Position numbers and translations under genes: made by a program. DNA of 64,000 nt from Zasmidium citrigriseum (lineage: Eukaryota; Ascomycota; Dothideomycetes; Mycosphaerellales; Mycosphaerellaceae). Positions 57,622 to 64,000 of the stretch are shown here, one piece after another (within the stretch, counting starts at the first letter, position 1; each line of letters begins with the position of its first letter). A model generated the notes under the pieces. It ran no database searches. It was not told where the DNA came from and saw only the letters and a program-made list of their open reading frames with translations. The stretch spans positions 496,001 through 560,000 of the forward strand of contig NHNW01000002.1 of assembly GCA_002786025.1 (NCBI GenBank). The letters are read 5' to 3'.

Positions 57622-58794
57622 TCAGCGCCACCCTTTATGGACGAATCTCAGACGATCTCCTGCCGTCCATTGCTCCACCAACATGCCCGGCATCGGCGGC
57701 AGTCCCGGGTACTTCGACTCAATCGCCAATCTCTCCAAATCCAACCGAACATCCTCCTCAACTTCCTCGAAGCTGTGCGTCTCCGGTCCGTACACCTCGA
57801 GAGGCTCCAGGGTGGCAGGAGCCCGGTACACAATGCGGTTCAGGGGATGGTCGTCGAAATAGGAGGAGTGGGGCGTATCCTTCTTCATTGTAAAGAGTTC
57901 CTCGATGATGGAGGCGGTGGCGCCGATTTCGAGGTCGGGATCGAGATGAGGGAGGGGAGGGAGGGGATGGAGGGTGCCGAGGCGTCGGTCAGAGAAGACT
58001 TTGCGGATATTCTGCGGGGTGAAGTCTTCGGGTCGGTAGGCCGGATGCCGTGGGGCGGCGCTGAAGCTCTCGAGGCAGCCCGTGCGTAAAAGGGTCATTC
58101 GCTTTAGGGAGGGGAGGAGGTTGAGTAGGCTTGAAAAGTCGCGAGGGAGGCGGTAGCCCATGAACCAATGATCTAGGGAATGCATCAATTTTGGAACTCT
58201 TTGCTCCTTGAACATATGACACTTACCAGATCTCAGCCGATTGTGATGATGCCCAAACGTTAAGCTCTGCACCCTCTTCAGAGTGTTTAGGAAGCTCCGG
58301 TGTGGTCCACGGTGGCGGCCGATACAAAAGTCGGCGAGGCCACTCAGATTTTGCCAGTCGACCGTAAGATGCGCTTTGCTGGATGGCAGCGACATCTCCT
58401 CCTCATACTCCTGCTTAAACTGACGACTGACCAGGCGGAGATGCGGCAAGGGGGCGTGCTCGAAAACGGCGGCCTCGACTGTAGCGTATTCGAACTCGCA
58501 TTCAGTGTACCAGCGGTCTTCGGGAACATCCACAGGGATCCAGACGTCTCCCGTCGCTTCGGCGTAGATCCTGTCTCTGAGTTCTCGAGGGAGCTTGAAG
58601 AAGGGGAAGATATGTGCCGTCTTCGATTTGGGCTTTGGTGGCGGGGTGGGCAGTTCGCCCTCGTCCTCGTTGATACTCAGACGAGCGAGGTCATCTTCGG
58701 GCGCCGCCATTGTGGTGCTGGGAGCGACAATGCTGGCGGACGACGGCTGTCGAAATTCGAAAGTCGAGGGGAAGGCGACTGTGGTCGATGCCAA
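57622..58794 (-). CDS. 2EXR/F-box-like protein, paralog 2
   Basis: Exons 58794-58227 and 58172-57622 flank a 54-bp intron (GTAAGT...CTAG) that keeps the frame open; I treat it as spliced because paralog 1 has an intron at the same position and phase. The product is 372 aa. The block PKSKTAHIFPFFKLPRELRD with RIYAEAT is nearly identical to paralog 1, followed by LRLVSRQFKQEYEEEM, then NRIVYRAPATL and FEEVEEDV near the end. The ATG at 58710 (MAAPEDDLARLS) aligns with the start of paralog 1 and may be the true start; 58794 is the longest. The two genes are tail to tail, 274 bp apart. Confidence 0.8.
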   Translation of the reverse strand: MASTTVAFPSTFEFRQPSSASIVAPSTTMAAPEDDLARLSINEDEGELPTPPPKPKSKTAHIFPFFKLPRELRDRIYAEATGDVWIPVDVPEDRWYTECEFEYATVEAAVFEHAPLPHLRLVSRQFKQEYEEEMSLPSSKAHLTVDWQNLSGLADFCIGRHRGPHRSFLNTLKRVQSLTFGHHHNRLRSGKCHMFKEQRVPKLMHSLDHWFMGYRLPRDFSSLLNLLPSLKRMTLLRTGCLESFSAAPRHPAYRPEDFTPQNIRKVFSDRRLGTLHPLPPLPHLDPDLEIGATASIIEELFTMKKDTPHSSYFDDHPLNRIVYRAPATLEPLEVYGPETHSFEEVEEDVRLDLERLAIESKYPGLPPMPGMLVEQWTAGDRLRFVHKGWR

Positions 58795-59970
58795 GCCGAG
58801 CTAAGGTTGAACATCGGGAAGACATGTGAAAGTTGCCCCTCAAGCCATACATGTCGCAACTCTTCATATCCACGACTGGATTCGCAAAGTCTGTACTCAG
58901 TCAACAGAAAACACGTGCCACTCATGACTGACGTTTCACAGTCTATCATGCCCACGCTCAAGCCACGAGGCGGTCAGGCATACCAAGCAAAAGGCTGTAG
59001 CTTAGCGAAGCAGCTCAGGATCTGAATAGGATCAGTTGGGGGCGGCTGAGTAGCTGTGTTGCCCGCCTCTACATCCTGCTCCATGGCCGAACTTACTGCT
59101 TCCAGCTTTTCGGCACCGAGCCTATTGCGTATCTGACGTGTGGATCTGTTTCATGTTCTAGTTTGCGGAGGAACTCCCCAACGTCGTCTCCTTTGCTAAT
59201 CAACGATCAACGCCCCTCATCGGCTTTCCAACAACATATGGTCTAGCAATCGAATCCTTTCACAAACTCTATAGCCACGAGGCCAGCGGGCCTGGTTGTT
59301 GTATCGCACGGTTCCGATCGAATGAGATAGACGGAATCGGGAGTCGTTCCGCTACGCTTACATTCACACAGCCGTACGAAGTGCATACTGTAGTAGTCGC
59401 GGGGCGGTCAAGGCTGGGGCCGAATACATGTAAGCATGCACATTGCCTCGTTGGTGCGCCGCACGAAGGAATCGGTTGGCAGCCGTAACGGCGGGCGGTC
59501 TATGACATATTCTCCTGTCGAGATGTACGATAGTGAGAGGTGAGGTCGGCACGCGGGCCCAGCCACCACGCGAAGCTGAAACGAAACACAAAGGAGCTCG
59601 CTGAGGCTTCGCTCCCGGGCCAGGGTCTCGCCGGTCGCTGCTTCCTCGCTCGTGGCTCCCTTCTATTTTTACATCCAAAACCACCACTGGAAGTCGCAAC
59701 GGCGGGGCGAGTCTGGCGCCATCGCAGCTATCGACCATCGAAATACTGCGCATAGCCGGCAATTCTGTGGCAGAGAACGACGACCCGCTGCTCCAGCTCC
59801 ACGCGCTCCAAGATCCCGACCGGAGGCAGCCTCCTCAGCAGCGACGGGAGAAAGGGAGAGAGAGCGCGCGCAACGTCGACCCAGCCCAGCGCCGCCAACC
59901 GTCTGGTACGACGGAGCGAAGTTGATGCGCGCCAGGAAATAACTGCTGCTCTATTGTTATTACTGCCATC
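58795..59970. other. Divergent region upstream of RLM1
   Basis: About 1.2 kb between divergent starts. No convincing gene; a 132-codon minus-strand frame (59364-59762) shows no motif. The right part probably contains the promoter and long leader of the MADS-box gene. Confidence 0.4.
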
Positions 59971-61885
59971 ATGGGCAGGCGCAAGATCGAGATTAAGCCG
60001 AGTATGGTGTCACCCTCTCCTTCCTCCCATTGTCCTCATCCTCATCGCCGCGCGATCACCCCCTGGCTAACACGCTCCCTCTTGCGCAGTCCGCGATGAT
60101 CGCAACCGCAGCGTCACCTTCCTCAAGCGCAAAGGCGGCCTGTTCAAGAAGGCCCACGAGCTGTCCGTCCTCTGCTCCGTCGACGTCGCCGTCATCATCT
60201 TCGGCCACAATAAGAAGCTGTACGAGTACTCGTCATCGGACATCAACGAGATCATTGGAAGGTTCCAATACGTAGGTCAATATCGCCATTGGGGAGAGGG
60301 CAATGCTAATGTGAGATAGTATGGCGGCGCGCACGAACACAAGGGCCCTCAGGACTTCGCAGACAAGCATGGAGGCGGCGAAGATGATGAAGACGAGGAG
60401 GGAGGCGAAGACATGGGCGGAGAGGAGCGAGGAACACCAGCACCTGACCATCCCATGATGCACCCGCAGATGGCACACCATCCTGGATTCCAACATGTAC
60501 GGCAAGGCACTCCATCTGGCTCGCCGCCAATGCACAATGGAGCCATGCCCCAGTTCCAGCGCGGCCCATCACCGCTGCCCCCAGGCATGTCGCGCCCGTC
60601 CTCTCGAAACGCACAGCACCCCGCACAGCAACATATCCGTCGAACAAGCTCCAATCTGGTCCCGCAAGCACATGGCCCACAGCCTAGTTATGCCTATACC
60701 CCCAATCCACCCTTCTATAACCCACAGGCGCAAATGCAACGACCACCAGGACAACCGGTACCAGGTCAGGCCTCTTACCCGCCTCCATACCCACCACCAG
60801 GCCCACAACATCCGCAAATGCAGCAAGCTTACATGCAAGACAACCGACGATCCTCGATGCCTCCAGCTTACCCACCGCAACCGCCGCCTCAAGCCAACAT
60901 GCAACGACACCAATCTCAAGAGCATCTGCAGCCACCCCACCCACAAGGACAACCATCGCCACAACCTCCGCAAGGCCAAAGACCGACGCCATCTCCTCAA
61001 CCCGTGCAGCAGCAGTTCCAGAGCCCACAAATGCCTCAGCCGAAGCCTTTACCTGCACACGCCAAATCGCACAGCATATTCACGCCGATAGATGACAGCA
61101 GATCTATGCTTGCGCAACATTGGGGCTCAACGAGCACTGCAGAAGTCCCGCGGTCGGATCCAGAGATTAAGATTGAGGGTGGTGGTCCGCGATCTGCATC
61201 GATAGATGTGGCAGCTATGCAGCGAGAGAATCAAGCCAGAGCGAATGGATTATCACCTCGACCGCAACAGCAAATGCCGCCTCCCAAATCGCCGCAGCCA
61301 CCTCAACGAACAGCCAGCCAACCGACCATCCCTCAGCCATCAAGAACCAATACGAACCAATCTGAGAAAAAGCCGAGATTGAGGGTGCAAATACCGAGTG
61401 AACAATCTGGAGATGAAGGTGGGACAGCTGAATCTGGACAAGGCGAGGATGACAATTCAACGGGCAACCAAGGCAGTGGACAACAGCAACAGGGACAGCC
61501 AGCACATGGGGTAGTGCTCCCTCCTCCATCACCAAGCGCGGGCGCTTTGTTATCGGCAGGAGCTCAGGGACCACCTAATCCGTTCGCCCGGCCAGCACCT
61601 CCCATGTCCACGAATCCACATGCGAATAATCGCGACGCTGCGAACAACATCGAAACGCCGATATCAGCACTGCCATCGAGATTTATGAACGACAACCTAT
61701 TACCATCTCCGTCATCCTTCTACCCTGAGTGGGGATTTGGGAGATCGGGTGATAGTAACATGCTGCCTTCACCACTCAACTTCCAAACACCGGTGGTATC
61801 TAACGGATCTGGTTGGCGAGAAGAAGAGAGGAAGAGAGGTAATGAAGATCCGGAGGGAGGAGATTCGAAGAGGACGAAGACATAA
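59971..61885 (+). CDS. RLM1: MADS-box transcription factor, MEF2/Rlm1 type
   Basis: Sequence-specific nuclear activator; in fungi Rlm1 acts below the cell-wall-integrity MAP kinase. Exons 59971-60001, 60090-60271 and 60320-61885 (introns 88 and 48 bp) give 592 aa. The MADS domain, [49 protein letters not shown], spans about residues 1-60 and is split by intron 1 as in other fungi. The MEF2-type extension is followed by an acidic stretch ([19 protein letters not shown]) and a very long Gln/Pro-rich region of transactivation type. The C-terminal [20 protein letters not shown] and [11 protein letters not shown] segments resemble the conserved tail of fungal Rlm1. A MAP-kinase docking site was not identified. 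Confidence 0.93.
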
Positions 61886-62216
61886 TGCGGCATGACCGAA
61901 AGTTCTATGCATGAGTGAGAACCTGAGAATGTATTGATTTGGGCATGTACGGGATATGAACCATTTGGGGGTCACGATGAGCGCACACGTTTCTTGCTCT
62001 GTCGGTTAATAGTAAATGGCGTTTGGGGCGCTCAGGGCCGGCTACTAGCTGGCCGTGGGATGTTATGATAATAGAATGATGCTTGCTTCACTTGGGTTTG
62101 GTTTGACTTTCACGTGATCTGCTATGGGCGCTAAAAAGTCACTTTTATAGACATCCCTCGTCCAAGACGAAAGAAAGCGTCCATTGTCCAAGTACGGCAC
62201 GACGACAAAAAAGAAT
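61886..62216. other. Intergenic region after RLM1
   Basis: RLM1 3' UTR and the T6 terminator region (A6 on the plus strand at 62207-62212) of the next tRNA-like unit. No gene is seen. Confidence 0.4.
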
Positions 62217-62367
62217 TGGTCTCACCGTGAATCGAACACGGCTCTTCCAGACACGCAGGTGCACCTACGATACAACCGGACGGCTTGTCTTGCAGACGGT
62301 GTCTGCTGCAGGCAGTGTCTGCACCATCCTTAGATGCTGGATGTGCTAACCACTGCACCATAAGACC
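62217..62367 (-). tRNA. tRNA-like Pol III unit, copy 5, hairpin repeats in insert
   Basis: Acceptor GGTCTTA/TGAGACC (one G-U pair), A box TGGTGCAGTGG in the D arm, and T arm CCGTG-TTCGATT-CACGG are intact, with a T6 terminator a few bases downstream. The anticodon stem TCCAG/CTGGA is perfect. The insert holds two 16-bp units (starts 62292 and 62308), each close to a palindrome (GCAGAC...GTCTGC). It shares the CCGGTTGTATCG motif with copy 1. Total length is 151 nt; no anticodon can be assigned. Confidence 0.6.
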
Positions 62368-63067
62368 TGATTGTGGTGATGATATGTTGAAGGAGGTGAA
62401 TTGAAATGTGGTTATATTGTTTATGGTGGTATTGTACGTCTCAGGAGAAGCCAGCGAGATATCTGAGTATATTGCTGGGATGAGGAGGAGGTTTGTTGGA
62501 TACTTGGTTCGATCTCTGAGATTGAGAGTGCGCTTCTGGACTACGACTGTCGTATCGATTGCTCAGAGCAGCGAGTGGAGATGGAGATGGTCCTCGAGTG
62601 GACGAGGTGAAGCTTCTCCAACAAGTGACTCAACGACATCTCTATTCTGAAAAGCCCACCTGGATCTCGCCAGTCTTGGACCGAGAGCACGGTACTACGC
62701 AGGGTCTGAGAGGACATAAATCTCCGTTCGGTAAGATGACTTCAATCTCGCAGTCCTTGTTCCGAGGGCATGGTCACTCCAGCGGTTTGAGGGATGATGT
62801 GAAGGTCTCTTTGGATGAGCACGGAGCCGGAAGTCGATCTTGGAGGGAAGAGCGTACACGGCACAGTCAGGTCAGAGGTCTAGCACATGGCTTTATCTTG
62901 ATCGTGAAGGAATCCTTCAATAACTCAATGCTTGAGTCGAGACCATGATCTCACGTACATTTGCGGAGAATATCAAAAAGATGGGCAATCCAGTCGTCAA
63001 CCTGAAATTCAAAAGTACAAACAAATCTTCTAAGTCCAGCGACGAAGCAAAAAGAAAGGCCAAAGAC
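62368..63067. other. Intergenic region between tRNA-like copies 5 and 6
   Basis: No supported gene. A T5 run (A5 on the plus strand at 63049-63053) belongs to copy 6. Confidence 0.4.
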
Positions 63068-63210
63068 TGATCTCACTGCGAATCGAACGCAGGTCTTCCA
63101 TGAAGGGGCATGTGAGGGACAAGAGCTGCTGCTCTCGTGGGGGGAGGGCAAGAGCTGCTGCTCTCACAGGGGCCTTGACATGGATGTGCTAACCACTGCA
63201 CCATGAGACC
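63068..63210 (-). tRNA. tRNA-like Pol III unit, copy 6, hairpin repeats in insert
   Basis: Acceptor GGTCTCA/TGAGATC (one G-U pair), D arm with A box TGGTGCAGTGG, and T arm CTGCG-TTCGATT-CGCAG are intact, with T5 downstream. The anticodon stem TCCAT/ATGGA is perfect. The insert contains AGAGCTGCTGCTCT twice (63122 and 63151, period 29), itself an inverted repeat. Total length is 143 nt. It is on the same strand as the other five. Confidence 0.6.
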
Positions 63211-64000
63211 TGATTGGTTGCGATGATGGCGATGAGGATTAGAAATCGTATTTAATGGTTAATGTTGTAGGAGAGTGAGGGAGATGGGGAGTTGGTTGAC
63301 GATTGGGACGTGAGATGGTATCTGCGAATGGGAACTTTCTGGGGGATGTCTTAGGGGAGCTGTTCACATGCTGAGATTTTGAGCCGAGTTCTGATAGCTT
63401 TCTGCAGTGCATTAGAATTTGACTTATCGAGACTCTGAAGGATAGAGCTGTTGACTTACTTTTGCGTGCGGTATTGACTGACTCAAGAGAGCGGTGTGAT
63501 GTGAAGAAAGATTTCCTCACCTCTCACCGTATGGTCGCAAAGGGCAATCTCTAGTAAGACTGGGCCTCTTAGAAGAGGTGAAAAGTTCTGAGCGAGTTGC
63601 TGTTCCAGAGAAGAGCTGCCAATGTAACGAAGAAGATCTTTCACATGCTGTCGCCTAGTCGGTTCGTTAGCTGAGTCTGCTTCAAACGTATCTCGCGGGA
63701 ATATAGCCGACACTGAGCTCTTCAATACGTCTTCAAGGGTTCGAATATTCTTTTGCAACGGAGAGAAGTATCTGATCGATGATGTAAAGTGGCTTCAAGG
63801 CACAGAATACTTTCACATGCCTTGGCCTTCTTAGCGCTAAACCTTAATCCGTCTGCGCACGGACATCGGAATTTCGTCTACGTAGAGGCAGACTTCGAGT
63901 TCCTGTCCGCGATCTCAGTACATTGTTCCAAGACATCCCAGAACAGACTAGTATGGAGTTTTCGAGGCACCCGAACGCCTGTAGCAGTACCATCCGATGC
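63211..64000. other. Right-end region without supported gene
   Basis: Two short minus-strand frames (93 codons at 63239-63520 and 91 codons at 63483-63758) lack recognisable motifs. A gene beginning beyond the right edge cannot be excluded. Confidence 0.35.

Overview
The window is nuclear DNA of a filamentous ascomycete (Pezizomycotina), most likely a dothideomycete. The genes have short GT-AG introns, mostly 48-90 bp, with CTRAY-like branch sites. They encode fungal proteins such as an OLE1 desaturase fused to cytochrome b5, a SWIRM-amine oxidase-HMG histone demethylase and an RLM1-type MADS factor. At the left edge lies a repeat that shows the CA/TG-depleted pattern of repeat-induced point mutation (RIP). 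The class-level assignment is an inference; no species marker was seen.

Layout. 1-3.84 kb: a RIP-destroyed repeat with a minus-strand Mutator-like (MULE) transposase remnant. 3.84-9.23 kb: about 5.4 kb with no gene I can support. 9.2-21.6 kb: eIF3g, a DUF6604 protein with a fragment of a second copy beside it, the GPI-anchor enzyme Mcd4 with an ORF-bearing 684-bp intron, and mitochondrial Lon protease. 22.2-23.5 kb: four tandem tRNA-like Pol III units with long inserts. 24.1-41.8 kb: a hypothetical protein, thioredoxin reductase, LSD1-type demethylase, another hypothetical protein followed by a minisatellite, an NTR2-like splicing factor, an OPT transporter, a third hypothetical protein and a DUF8035 protein. 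43.6-50.8 kb: two tandem paralogous UPF1-like SF1 helicases. 51.8-52.4 kb: an array of short covarying hairpins. 54.4-61.9 kb: the OLE1 desaturase, a tail-to-tail pair of 2EXR/F-box-like paralogs and an Rlm1 MADS-box gene. 62.2-63.2 kb: two more tRNA-like units.

Most genes are conserved housekeeping genes with no operon-like logic: translation, GPI anchors, mitochondrial proteolysis, redox, chromatin, splicing, lipid desaturation and cell-wall signalling. Local duplication recurs: helicases, the 2EXR pair, DUF6604 and the tRNA-like units. The least explained signal is the family of six same-strand tRNA-like genes. Each keeps acceptor stem, D arm, T arm, Pol III boxes and a T-run terminator, yet carries a long insert in the anticodon loop, and in five of the six the insert holds its own short tandem repeats.
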